Below are positions 25,540-36,634 of a DNA stretch of 64,000 nucleotides, piece by piece. The notes under the pieces were generated by a model. It did no database searches and was not told where the DNA came from. It was given only the letters and a program-made list of their open reading frames with translations. Location of the stretch: contig JAXGGA010005224.1 in assembly GCA_038373865.1 (NCBI GenBank), positions 1-64,000 on the forward strand. The letters run 5' to 3'. The DNA is from Uloborus plumipes. Lineage: Eukaryota; Arthropoda; Arachnida; Araneae; Uloboridae. Every line of letters starts with the position of its first letter. Positions within the stretch are counted from its first letter, which is position 1. The translations under genes were made by a program, and so were the position numbers.

Positions 25540-25543
25540 TTAA

Positions 25544-26835
25544 AATATCAAATTTCATTGCATTGATTCTGAAGTTAAAGATTGATTGATTTACCCGGAA
25601 AAAAAGTCATCCACGCCTTCGCTTCGTGCGTAGGTTTAAATCTTTGCCACTGATTAGGTCAAGACAAATCGACTTGTTTGAACTTTTACTCCGTTCTAAT
25701 TTAAAAAATTTATAATTTCCTTCCAATTTCATTAGCATTTAAATAAAGCTGTGGTTTACGTAGGCATACTAGAAAAACAAATTCCTATGTTCAATTCAAA
25801 CTCCGTAAAACATCTCTGTATAATCCAAAATATAAAAAACCAAGTTCAATCATGGAGATTATGCAAATAAGTAAAATTTACAAATACAATAAACTTTGAA
25901 GTAATAAAAGATTCTTTTAACGTAAATATGAAGGACATCAGAAAACTTCTGAAATTAAGAGCTTGAATTCACAGACATGCAAAGATTCGCTCAAACTAAG
26001 CAAGATATGTCGTATTCTAAAACTATTTTAAACAAAATAATGCTTGAATAAAATGTTCACTTTAACGCTTGCTGAAATATTCCTGAAACTACTTAACAAG
26101 TTAAATAAAAAGAGGTTCAAATTCTCATAGCAAAATCTAGAAAGTGAAATTTAACATTTTTATTCGGAGTGGAAACGCATAAAAATTATTTTTTACAACG
26201 CATTTTATGTTGGAAAGCAGTTTTAAGTCATTAACAGTTCAATTTTAAGCAAAATCGTAAGCAAGATTTACACTGCCATTTACTTAAAATTTGTTTTTAC
26301 GATAATCTTATTACGAAGTCATTAAAACAATTGAGATTCAATATTTCTAATTAAAAAATACGAAGGTATTTATGAGTTAAGAAAAATACTTATAAGTATG
26401 CTCACATTTCCAATATATTACAGCACAAATTCTACTTTAATTTTTAGTCACTATCAATTTGCAATATTAAATTCTTAGTGCACTCTGTATTGACAGCGCG
26501 CTTACGACTCTTAAAACTCAAGAAAGTGTTTTAAAAGTTCATTTCATTCAAAAATCCTACAAAACGTTTCGACAGAATTTAAAAATAATAATTAAATGAG
26601 ATTGAAAAACCAATACCTCTTAAACTAGTTATTTGTAGCTCTATTTTCTCACAATTTTATTTTCCTTTTTTAGTTTAAGTAAAAGTTTCTTTTAATTTGC
26701 ACTGTGAAATTTTCATTGCAATCTAACACTATTAATAGCGCACTTAATTACTATTGCTCGTAAAACTAATACAAACCTTTAAAAAATGTAATTAAAATGT
26801 GTGTAAATTAAAAAAAGAAGATTTAAAATCCGTAC
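25544..26835. other. 5' part of intron 1, AT-rich
   Basis: Immediately downstream of the candidate first exon on the minus strand. No transposon boundary was found, making this one of the longer repeat-free stretches; first introns often hold regulatory sequence, but none is shown. Confidence 0.35.
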
Positions 26836-26922
26836 CTTGCTAACACAGAGAGACGCGAAAGAGACAACAAGGAAGAAAAATCCCGTCCCCAAACGATGTA
26901 TCCACACGGAGAGCTCACTACT
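26836..26922 (-). other. Candidate non-coding first exon of the mucin-like gene
   Basis: The minus strand has a good donor, AAG followed by GTACGG (intron from 26835 downward), and a TATA box at 26950-26955 about 33 bases before a plausible initiator (ACAGT, A at 26922). The 87 bases between contain no ATG, as expected for a 5' UTR exon, and are less AT-rich than their surroundings. It would splice to the acceptor above 7232 across about 19.6 kb. The link is an inference from strand, order and splice signals. A promoter for an unseen transcript is the alternative. Confidence 0.4.
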
Positions 26923-26949
26923 GTGTCGCAGAACAACCCTGGCAGACGA

Positions 26950-26998
26950 TTTATACTCCAACTCGGCCGATTTGCATACGAGCGAGCAGACAGCACGT
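26950..26998 (-). promoter_or_regulatory. TATA-box promoter with octamer and E-box motifs
   Basis: Read on the minus strand, TATAAA occupies 26955-26950. Just upstream is a perfect POU/octamer word (ATGCAAAT, 26969-26976) and then an E-box (CACGTG, near 26994-26999); a CCAAT-type word lies near 27000 on the plus strand. The cluster sits in one of the few locally GC-richer blocks of the region and directly precedes the candidate first exon. Motif matches are seen in the sequence; promoter activity is inferred. Confidence 0.45.
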
Positions 26999-27170
26999 GT
27001 CCAATGGAGGAGCAAACGCTCTTTCTCTTCCTACCTACAGCGAAGGAAAAAGCACAGTTCCGCGTAGGGGAAACGTGTCGAGTAAAGGGAAAAACACAAA
27101 CAAATTCTCCTTTTTTCTTTTTGGTGCTTCTTTTGCTTGTCTCTAGCAAATTTTAGAAAATTCAATCTTC

Positions 27171-28130
27171 ATCAATGGTTGGGTCTAGTAGGCCTATTAG
27201 GCCGTGGCCTGGGGTTCTCGCTTTTGAGGGGCCCCGAAATTGTAGGCACCCAAAAAGTGGAGGGGGTGTGGAGAGAAATAAGAGGGGGGGGAGAGTACCA
27301 AAGAAATGTGTGAGGGGGTTTAGGAAGCAGCACCTCTAAAGTTTTTTTGTTTCTATTTTGCAAAATTATTGGACTTGTAATCATTGCAAGCATTGAACTT
27401 GTAATCATTGCAAGCATTGAACTTATAATCATTGCATTTGCATCATTGCCCCCCCCCCCCCAATCAGCCAATCAGTGCATCAAGCAATGGTAAATTACAA
27501 TTGCATTTATCAGCAATTTTAAATTAACATTGCTGATTAATTTACGCCTAATAAATGCGGAATATGGCCTTAAAAATCAACCAGGGTTGTTGATTTTCTT
27601 TCATTCTTATAAAATAACATGAATAAAGTCTATTTTTGGAATTTTTAGCTTTTATTTTGGTGATATTAATCAATTCACTTAGAAAAAAAAACATTTTTCA
27701 CTCGACTATTACTTTTTAACTGTGAAAAGTAAGGGGACAAAGACCCTTTACTTTTTAAAGTAAGGGGGCAGTCGCCCTCTTTGCCCTCCTGGTCACGATC
27801 TCTGATCTGATCATATGTATGCGCATTACAGATGAATTTTCGCTGCAAGACACATTTATCTCCGAGTTTGTGCTCAAATTTTATCATGCTGTGAAATTTG
27901 GAGCTTCATTCGGCAGATGGAAAATTTATGACCTCCCAAAAATTCAAATTCGGGGGTGCCCAAGCTCCCAGATTTCTTAATCGGGCCTTGACTGAACGAT
28001 TTTTAACACTGTTCTTTAATTAGCATTATTTATCATTAATTTCGATTTAAAAATTGCTTTTTCCGCCTGCATTTTATTGTTGACTGAAGTACTTCACATT
28101 TGTCGGGAAATTTGTACTTGAGACTGTATG
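27171..28130. repeat. Repeat-derived block with 24-bp tandem repeat and homopolymers
   Basis: About three units of GTAATCATTGCAAGCATTGA plus ACTT lie at 27373-27440, followed by a poly-C run (27448-27461). The right part contains a GGGCACCCCCGAATTTGA-type phrase on the minus strand, ending near CAGTCAAGGCCCGATT at about 27995, which looks like a hAT-type terminus. Left boundary unclear. Confidence 0.35.
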
Positions 28131-28134
28131 GAGC

Positions 28135-28700
28135 AGTGTTTCTCAACTTTCTTAACCCCAGGATCGGCAAAAAATGTTGAAAAACTTCGCTGATCACTGA
28201 GGTTGTACCCCAGCCCCCCCCCCCCCCGCTTTTTTTTTTTTTTTTTTTTTTGCAAAAGGGAAAAGTAAGCTTAGACTCTCGGACCGTCAGAAATTTGTGA
28301 AAAAATATTTCAACCGGACAATATTTTTTATTTCAGAAAACTTTGTCAAAACGTTGAAAACTTTTGAAAATTCCCAATTCTATTGTTGCCAATTCTATTG
28401 TTGACCGGTGACGGTAAGGTCAACGGGTGATTGATATCATCCGTTTACATTGCAACCTGGAGTAGACCAGTTCCATTTTGTACTAACTTGTTTTCTATCA
28501 AGTAAGGAATAGGTAGAACATTCGGCCTGCAATAATCCGCTTTTTTTTCCCTTACATAGGAAATTTTCACCCTGAGTTTGAAAATATCTCCAAAGATTCG
28601 GCTTTTTAGTAAATGTAAACGGGCTCTAATGGAATAACGGGTTAAATGCCCAAGCTAACTTTACACTTAACTGACTAGAAACCTGTTGTTGTTCTTTTCG
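28135..28700. other. Possible hAT terminus and homopolymers; otherwise unassigned
   Basis: A CAGTGTTTCTCAACTTTCTT word at 28135 resembles a hAT terminus. A C-run then a T-run follow at 28212-28251. No partner end was found. Confidence 0.3.
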
Positions 28701-28716
28701 TGTCTGTTGTTGATAA

Positions 28717-28902
28717 TTACTCCGGACAGATTGGCGCCGCTACCTCGAGAGGTTGGACTTCATTTATTGACACAGTTGAGCCAACACAAGAAAAAATGAC
28801 GTCACAAAAAGAGGAGATAACGACCAGGGCGCCGGTGGGAAGCGAACCCACCACCTCTGGCATAGCAAGCGAAGCTTTTACCATAGAGCCACGGAGGCCT
28901 GA
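28717..28902 (-). repeat. tRNA-derived SINE
   Basis: The minus strand starts with a tRNA-like head having an A-box-like TGGCTCTATGGTAAAAGC and a B-box within GGTGGGTTCGCTTCCCACC. A body without coding capacity follows. Loss of a clean cloverleaf and the attached body argue for a SINE, not a working tRNA. Confidence 0.6.
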
Positions 28903-29168
28903 ACTAGTAAGTTGTCGTCTTGTGCCCGCTAGGCTGACTATTTGAGGTGCGCAGCTCCACTTTTCCAATTGTACCGTCATTTGATGTGAAGTCCGACTTC
29001 AGTATTTTCACACTAGCCATAGGAACTCGTTTATAGGGTAGACAACTATTCACAGCACAACAATACATTCACACAAAGAATTATTTAGAACTTTAAACTT
29101 CGTATATGTGTCTCTTTCGGAAATGCTTGCAAGTTTCTAGAAGCTTTATGTTCATTGTATTTTAATTT

Positions 29169-29645
29169 TGCCGACTTGGTGGCGTGGTGGTAGAGCGTCG
29201 ACTTTCCGCGCCGATAACCCGGGTTTGATCCTGGAGTTGGCCAGTCGGAGGATTTTCGAGATGCGGAAAATCCTCGGCGCCCATGTCGTATGATTATGCG
29301 GCATGTAAAAGATCCCTTGGGGTGTTCGTTTGGCTTTGAATAACCCTAGGCAAAATTAAATCCTACTGCTCTTTCGCATCATAAAGAGCCCAGGTGCCTC
29401 CATCTGGCGGCAACTGGGCGTCAAAATCCTCGTGGTAATGGCATTTCGCCGATTCTGGTGCTACGTGAAAGAATGGATGCCTTATTGGGGGATCGCACTA
29501 GGTCTGCAAAAGGTTGTGCCTCTACTGCAGCCCCATTTGAAAGAAAAAAAATTAAAATTTTAGTTTTGGCATCTCTTCATTTTTTAAACTATACCATCGT
29601 TTGGCGTAATATGCCTATTAAGGCTCTTGCACCAATAAACCCAAA
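29169..29645 (+). repeat. tRNA-derived SINE, family copy 1
   Basis: A tRNA-like head (GTGGTAGAGCG A-box, GGTTTGATCC B-box, CCGAC/GTCGG outer stem) leads to a body with GTCGTATGATTATGCGGCAT and ACTGGGCGTCAAAATCC. The 30889-31249 copy on the other strand has the same head type and body in the same order. The 3' end runs into the (ACCG/AACC)n tract. Confidence 0.65.
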
Positions 29646-29750
29646 GCAACCGACCGACCAACCGACCGACTAAACAACCAACCAACCAACCAAACAACCA
29701 ACCAACCGACCGACCGACGGACCAACCATCCAACCAACCGACCAACCAAA
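29646..29750. repeat. AACC/ACCG microsatellite
   Basis: Tetranucleotide tract of mixed ACCG and AACC units directly after the SINE, probably grown from its tail. Confidence 0.75.
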
Positions 29751-29774
29751 TGCCTTCTCCAATACATAAAGAAC

Positions 29775-29944
29775 CAGTTTGTAGGATAGGCAACTATTCA
29801 CAGCACAACACATTCACACAAAGAAAGGAAAAAGACAGGAGAGAGAGAGAGAAACTGCGTCCATTCCCAAGCAGGGATTCAAACCCGGAACCTCCCGATC
29901 CGCCGTCAGACTTATCTTACCACTAGACAAAGTGGCCGGCAAAC
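29775..29944 (-). repeat. tRNA-derived SINE, different family
   Basis: The minus strand has an A-box-like TAGTGGTAAGA and a B-box GGTTTGAATCCC, then a CT-rich tract and a body including GTGAATGTGTTGTGCTGTGA. The same body fragment appears at 29037-29083 without a head. Confidence 0.55.
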
Positions 29945-29945
29945 C

Positions 29946-30868
29946 AGCAAGCTTTAAGCATTATATCAGTTTTAGCGATATAAATTACATTAGACAAACC
30001 TAGCGACACACAAATAACAACAAAATTATCTCTTTATGTGCTACCCTTAATCCAGTCTTAAAGAAGTTTAGGGCTATAGCTACTTAATCCCTTGACACAT
30101 AATGCCGAGCATGATTCGTCATTCATTTTATGGACCACTTTAGACATTAACCTGCCTGAAGTTACTATTTTTAATGTTATTTAGATGTTCTTCATAACCA
30201 CCCAAATGATTATTGAAAATCTAAAAATGAAATGTATTCCTTCTCAACTTTCCCGTAACTGTTCAACTGTCCGAATTAAAATGGTATTCTTCGGCCGCAT
30301 CAAGTTCTATTTAATTTGTACGTTAAGGGGTTAAAAGACTGACGGAGTACATATTGCTATTCTTAGTTGTGGTAAAAATGCACACACGCACACACAAACA
30401 TCTTACACCGTTTAATTGCATACCCTAACGGTTGGTCCTCAGTAGTACTGCTTAACTGTCAGCGATCGGAAACAGTTTTCTTGAGCGGCGACTATTGGTT
30501 ATAGTGCCTAATCCCGAGTGATTGTCAACATTTTTACTCTGTACAAATTTTTTTAGTTGTATTTTTGACTAAGAAAAATAAACAAACAAAAAATAATTAA
30601 AAAAATCAAATTCATTTGCAAATTAATTCAGGGCATGAATTTTTAAGAACAACAGATAGGAACCTAGATTCTGTTGGAATCAGAAAGTATTTATTTCCAG
30701 TTTAAAAGCAAAAAATAAGCAAGAGGTTTTTACTTTTCACTGTTTAATCCTCCAAGAAGCTGTGTTTTTCATAAACGTTTCCGGAACATACATTAAGTAA
30801 TTAAGGTTGTTTAGTAATTAAGATCTGTTAATGAAGTCAGCGAGTGTAGTGGTTTTCAAGAGATATGT
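29946..30868. other. Unassigned sequence between SINEs
   Basis: AT-rich; no gene, terminal repeat or RNA recognised. Confidence 0.4.
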
Positions 30869-30888
30869 TTGTTTGTTTCAAATGGGGC

Positions 30889-31249
30889 TGCGTTTAGCTT
30901 CTTGCCATTTTCAGACCTAGTTCATTCCCCAAAGCGGCATCCACTCTTTCATGTGGCACCACCATCGGTGGGATACCATTGCCACAAGTATTTTTTGACG
31001 CCCAGTTTCCCCACTAGATGGGGGTGCCTGGGCTATATTCGATGCGAAACTGCACTAGGAATTTAATTTTGCCACGAGATACTATAAGCAAAACAAGTAC
31101 TCGAGGGATCTTTTACATGCTGCATAATCATACGACATGAGCGCTGTCGATTTTCTGCATCATGAAAATCCACCGACTGGAGCCGGGTTCGAACCCGCGC
31201 TTTTGGGCTTAAGAGGCCAGCGTCTTAACCACTATACCACTCTGTCGGC
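30889..31249 (-). repeat. tRNA-derived SINE, family copy 2
   Basis: The minus strand begins CCGACAGAGTGGTATAGTGG, with a clear B-box GGTTCGAACCC, and continues into the same body as 29169-29645. The head resembles a Lys-type tRNA (loop CTCTTAA), but the long body shows it is a SINE. Confidence 0.68.
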
Positions 31250-31256
31250 GGTTTGC

Positions 31257-31943
31257 AAGAGATCATATGCTGAAACGATTTACTTCTTGCTGATAAGTAA
31301 GCTCAACAGATTTTAGAAATATTCAACCAGGGAACCGCCCCCCCCCTCCCAACGTCGAGAGTGTTCAAGGATACAGAATCTTGTCCAGTTTTTAGTGGGT
31401 TTTATAGGGTAGTTTATTCTGAAAAATATAAATACAAATAACTAGTTCCTATATATAAACCTAAACTAAGGGTGGCACAATCACATATCAGGATATAAAT
31501 TTAAACATTTTATTCTTTACCGGATAATATTGATTAGTTACTTAAGAAAAAAGAACCGCTTTGAATGAGGAATAAAAATCTGAACAATATTTACGAGTAC
31601 TTTTCTTTGGTTAGGACTTTTTTTAGAAAGTATTTTTTGGTTTTAATCTTGAAAAAAATTTCCCAAGCTAATCCGATATTAAATTTACATGTCAATGTTG
31701 CAAGTGACAAGGTAAATTATCTTAATAGCCCTTCACAGTTACTTATTTTAAGACTTTTTTGTTCGTTTGTAGTCAAATTTATCTCTTATCGGGACACAGG
31801 GACTGTTCTTGTTAAACCGGAACGTCCGGCAAGCTTACTTATAAGATACCTAGAGAATATGTAGCTGCAAAAGTTTTGATTTAATCGCATATGTAACGAT
31901 GCCCTTTTAGATTTTTTAAGAAGTTATTTCTTTTGAAAGATAA
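31257..31943. other. Unassigned sequence
   Basis: A 99-codon plus-strand frame (31565-31864) has no start context, domain or splice evidence. Otherwise AT-rich. Confidence 0.35.
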
Positions 31944-31947
31944 ATAA

Positions 31948-33926
31948 CCCATTAATGCCTTTTTTTTCCTAAGATATTTTGTATACTAGTTACAAACAGT
32001 GTTTAATGGACAGGAAAAATAATAAAAAAAATATTATGTAAAAAATATTTTTTTTATTAAGGAAAGAAAAAGCGTCCTTTAAAAGTTACGATAGACCCCA
32101 GAGAGTACATACTTTTCTTTATAAAAAAATTTTCTGCCTACGATATAATATTTAAAAAGACATTTTATCTCTATCTCTACTAATAATAAAGCTGAAGGTG
32201 GGTCTGTCTGTCTGTCTGTTACGCGCGTAGCGCCAAAACCGTTCGGTCGATTTTCATGCCACTTGGCACAAAATTAGTTTGTAGCATGTAGTTTTGCACC
32301 TCGAAGCGATTTTTCAATAATTCCATTTCGTTCTTTTTCTATTCGAATTCTTAGCGGAAATTCGATAAAATAGGGAAGAAATATTTCATACACATTTTCA
32401 AGTCTTATGTCATTCGAAAGCTTGAAATTTTCTGCACAAAATGAAGTTTTTTCGAAGTTTCTACGATCATCAGGAGAGCTGTAGCAATTGTTTTTAGAAT
32501 CCCGGAATTCAAGGCTTAACTTCAGTAAAGCAAGCCAAACGATTCTAAAATGGTTAAACTCGAGAATGAAATTTGTTTGAAAAAAAAGATGAAATGAATT
32601 ATTTTATCTACGGAAATCAACTTTTCATGTTGTTACCATGGTTACGTGTTCATACTTATTTTTGTTTCGTTCTTTTTTCCAGCGTTGCCAGACGTAGTAT
32701 TTTTGATACTATGGTAGTATTTTTTCGGCCCAAATAAGGAGCGTAGTATTTTTCCGGCAACCCTGTTTCCAATATACTAATGACTTAATTGAAAGATTTG
32801 GCGGAATTTTTTTTTTCATTTCATGGATTTCGCATTTCAGCAATATTGATTTTGGCAACGTTTGGAAACAGTCGCCTATTTAGCGAGAAAGGGGTACCCA
32901 AAGCACAAAGATTAACCAAATATCGTAAAATTGCGACATTGCAACGTTCTTTTTAAAGTGTTTCATTTCGGAAAATGTATTGTTTTGTTTTTAAAGCTAG
33001 GGAAGGAAACTTTCTTCTTCTTTCAAATTTTGGTAAGATTTCTGTTGGTTTCTGTGAGCAACAAAATTGTTCTTATTTTCTCTTTTGGCTTATTTTTGTG
33101 CATTTCCCCTTTGGGTTTCATTTGAATGTCACAAGGGGATGCTTTACCCCTTTTATGGAGTAAATCAGTGTTAATTTCAATGCAGATGAATTGGCGCGAA
33201 CACTTGGCAATATTTCGCCAAGCCTTTTGTCGCCAATTTGGCGACAAATTTGGTGATTAATTTTTTTTTTTTTGGGTTCAATTTGGCGCTATTGGCGATA
33301 TTTTGCGAAAAATCCACTGAATGATGTTAAAATCGGCGATATTTAGGAGATTAATCATTGTAAAACATTTTTTTGCATTGTTTCGTGGCAAACTAGGGAT
33401 TTCAATGTTTGAATTGTTATCTTGCTCCCTCCAAGCACTACTTTAGCACTTAAGGCATCTACTAAGAAATGTACACGTAAAAGGAAGTAGTGTAGGGTCC
33501 ATACCAAATTATTATGTCATACTTTGAAGAAATTGTAGTTGAATTATAACTAAAATAGAGTATTTTTTCTGCTATATCAATTATTTTACAAATGAACTTT
33601 TAATTTTATACCACGGGCAAAGCCGTGCGGGTACTGCTAGTAAGAAGAAATAAAATCAGCAATTAACATAAACTGGGAAGCTGGGAATAACTTTGAAAAC
33701 TTAGCTTTTTTTCTTGAGATTGTGAAATGTGATTTTTGATAAAGATCATATTAAAACTGCTACAGAATACACTTTACAATGGTTATGTGCTGCAATCTGT
33801 TAATAACGACTTGAAACAATACCAAGTACTTAATTGAACACTATTATTTGGTTGAAATGTTCATTTTGGGGAAATTCAGACCCTTTTTTGGACCGTCCCT
33901 AAAAAGAAACGCTAGGCATTAGTGGG
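31948..33926. mobile_element. TTAA-type MITE split by a Helitron
   Basis: The ends are CCCATTAATGCCT and AGGCATTAGTGGG, related to the CCCATTTATGCCC family. The right target is TTAA (33927-33930); the left has become ATAA. Removing the Helitron at 32174-33640 leaves about 512 bp, the same size as the short copies at 4610-5100 and 19105-19606. Confidence 0.65.
32174..33640 (+). mobile_element. Non-autonomous Helitron, 1.5 kb
   Basis: It starts TCTCTACTAATAATAAAGCT after an A and ends in a perfect hairpin (CACGG, loop GCAAAG, CCGTG) then GGGTACTGCTAG before T (33641). The 5' part has the phrase GGTCGATTTTCATGCCACTT, as is common near Helitron 5' ends. The exact 5' base could be a few positions earlier because of TCTA repetition. 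The interior near 33170-33250 shares sequence with 53130-53265. Confidence 0.72.
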
Positions 33927-34165
33927 TTAAAAGATGGTAATTAATAATCTCAAAATTTTGTCTTTAGATGAAGTTCTGCTTTTTAATTTCATTTATATAG
34001 ACCATTCTCTTGGAATAACGTGATTTTACACGCACACATACAAAATAATGAATTTGAATTTTAACATCTCGAATTCAAACTATGTTTTTCGCAAGGGCGA
34101 ATTTTGATAGCTGTGTGTGTGTGCTCCTTCGTCACCATGTCTTGCATGGTGGTGTAGCAGGACTG

Positions 34166-34443
34166 GGTATAACTTTGATATACCCCCCAAAAATTACGCG
34201 CCAAATCTGGCGCTCCCTACGGACTTTTTAGGGTTGCTGTTTGTTATTTTGGTGTTGCTAATTTAGGTTTTTTTCAGGTTTTAGATTTTTGCTGTTGCCA
34301 AATTTAGTATTTTCTGGCATTTTGTTTTTGTTTGTAAGTTTTGTGGCAATATTTTTTTGGGGCAACAGCAAAAACAGTTATTTTGCTTGGCGAACGAAAA
34401 AAGTCGCCAAATTTCCGATTTGGGGGTATATCAAAGTAGTTCC
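34166..34443. mobile_element. MITE with 8-bp CAGGACTG duplication
   Basis: The arms read ACTTTGATATACCCCC and the inverse, with about 22-bp terminal repeats starting GGTATAAC and GGAACTAC. CAGGACTG flanks both sides (34158-34165 and 34444-34451). The duplication length fits hAT-type insertion. It interrupts a GC-richer segment whose halves join across it. Confidence 0.68.
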
Positions 34444-34451
34444 CAGGACTG

Positions 34452-35034
34452 TTGCAGACTGCGCCATCATGTGCTGCAGGGGCCGGTGAGCAGGTCCGGG
34501 TTGGTGGAGCACCAGGACGCGAGACGTAGACAGACTGCCACATACACAATCGGAAAGAGGGACTACGCGACGTCTGAGATCCAAAAGAAAACTTATTGCC
34601 ATTTGTCATTGTCAAGAAAAACTTTTTTTTTACGAAAATCTGTTTCGTTGAACTTTGAACGAATGCAAACCGCAAATGACTTGTCACCATGACGACGAAA
34701 ATTAGGCTCTCTAAATAAATACTAAAAACAACGAGCTAGACTCATTCTCATTGTCATGGTAATCTGAAAACCAGAGGAATATCAAAAATGGTCAAGTGAG
34801 GATGAAAAGCTATTCGTAATTGCCCCCCAAAGCAAATTCTGTGATTATATGCTTGATTGCCGTGATTATATGCACTTTTCGAAAGAATTCGTTCGTGCAT
34901 TGGGGTCTCGCAATATCCCTAACATTTTTATTTATTTATTTATTTATATTGGAAAGAGTATATAAATCTTGTGAGAAAAACGCATTATTTCCTTTTTTGA
35001 GCTCAATGAATTTCACTTCGAATATCTAGGAATA
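34452..35034. other. GC-richer segment, then AT-rich sequence
   Basis: 34452-34570 is GC-richer than its surroundings and, with 34080-34157, once formed a continuous segment before the MITE landed. Overlapping frames on both strands run through it; none has a recognisable domain. The remainder is AT-rich with an ATTT microsatellite near 34930. Confidence 0.35.
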
Positions 35035-35042
35035 TTTTTACA

Positions 35043-35512
35043 CAGGGGTGCCCATCCCCCCCCCCTCCAAGCTAAATGGCGCAAATCCCCCCCCCCCTCC
35101 ATTTTTCTCAACCCTCTTGTGCTTTTTATTTTTATTTTAACCCCTCTTTTTTATTTTATTTATTTTTTTAAATATTATTTATTTTTTAATTATAACTGTT
35201 ATTATTTTTTTAATTAATTTTTTCAAAGTTCGAATTGTGCGCAGAATAGAATCGCTTCTTTTCCCTTCCAGACATTCCAAGTACACACACGCGCACACAA
35301 AAAAAAAAAAAAAATAAATAATAATAAAGAAATAATTTAACTTAAAAAATAAATTAATGAATAATTTTAATTAAAAAAATTCCGTATATAATTTAAATTA
35401 AAAAAAAATTAAAATAATTTAAATGAATAAATAAATTAGTTTAGCCCCCCTCCCCCCCACAAATTTTGATGGCGCAACTTACGCCACAATCCCCCTCATG
35501 TGGACACCCCTG
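35043..35512. mobile_element. hAT-type MITE with C-rich ends and AT-rich core
   Basis: CAGGGGTG at the left and CACCCCTG at the right are the classic hAT ends, flanked by TTTTTACA (35035-35042) and TTTTCACA (35513-35520), a 7/8 match. Both ends continue into C-rich tracts and GGCGCAA words; the core is a long A/T low-complexity tract. Confidence 0.72.
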
Positions 35513-35520
35513 TTTTCACA

Positions 35521-36070
35521 CTAAAAAAAAGCAATGTTTTTGACTAAGCGTTAATGTACACTATTCAAACCAGAACAGATCTTTTCTCCTGAAGTGCATC
35601 AATTACTACTCCGTTTTTTTTTTTAAAGTAGTGAAATTCAATCGGTCGCGTTTCGTTCCACGAAGAGAAACTCAGACCCATTGCTGGCAGATTTATGCAA
35701 ATTGCGTGACTGATTTAACTACGGTTTCATCCCGTGCTCCGTTTATGTATGATTTTTCGACAATCGATTGAAACGTCAGGATGATTAATAATCATTGCGC
35801 GAAGGTATATACTAAAGCGGCGGGGTATTAATATCAATGAGCGGTTTCTAAAAATTAGTTGTTTCCTGTATTTGCTTAACAGTGGAAGGAAAACGTAACC
35901 ATTGGTTACGGATGAATCATGTTTATTAAAAAAATATTTGCAAGCTCGAAATAATTAAATGAGAAAATTCAGCATTGTTTAAACGCGAACTTCAAAAATA
36001 TTACACATACATATTATAAGTAACGGGTACACGTTAAAGACGCATTATGTTTTTTTCCTCTAATCCATAA
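35521..36070. other. Unassigned sequence
   Basis: Nothing recognised between the hAT MITE and the pogo-like MITE. Confidence 0.4.
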
Positions 36071-36072
36071 TA

Positions 36073-36626
36073 CAGTGAACTCTTACTTATACGCAGGCCC
36101 GAAGAACCAACAGAAAAAGGCGTATAAGTGAGAGAGACGTATATAAGTGAACAAGCCTATTTAAAGGCCAAAAACGCAACATAGTTTTTAATGAGAGAAT
36201 GAATTAGAACGTTTCTATAGAAAGGGAAATATTACTATAGTTTGGCAAGTACTGTAACGTAACTACACCGATAAAGAGAAAACACATATTATAGCATACA
36301 TAATTACAAACTTTTTTTATTAAGTATGCATAATAGATAATTGTATCTCTCCTAACTCTAGTTCATGCGGAAAGAACGCCTTCCGTGAGAAATAAAGACG
36401 AAAGATTAAAGGGAAAAATGAAAAAAAAAAAAATGCTTATTTTTTATAGAAAATAAATTGAATTTTTTACATTTTAGGGCAAATTCGGTGCATAAGTGAA
36501 ATATTTATCCTGAGAACGACGCATAAGCGATTGATACTATCATTATTTTGCTATGGAATGTACTGGGACCATTAAAACCGTGAAAAAGGCGCATAAATGA
36601 AGCGGCGTATAAGTGAGAGTTCACTG
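36073..36626. mobile_element. pogo/Tigger-like MITE
   Basis: The ends are TA-CAGTGAACTCTTACTTATAC and the inverse ending GAGTTCACTG-TA (TA at 36071-36072 and 36627-36628). The CAGTGAAC terminus and TA target fit pogo-group elements. Internal GCATAAGTGA words repeat the terminal theme. It is 554 bp and non-coding. Confidence 0.68.
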
Positions 36627-36634
36627 TAAATATA

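Noticed and set aside
26823..27156. Several open frames over the GC-richer promoter block
   Set aside because: They overlap in opposite frames and directions, which reflects base composition; promoter and splice signals explain the block better.
29646..29750. Proline/Trp/Gly-rich frames over tetranucleotide repeats
   Set aside because: Translation of an AACC/ACCG microsatellite, not a protein.
30889..31249. Possible tRNA-Lys gene at the SINE head
   Set aside because: The head continues into a body shared with another copy, which marks a SINE.
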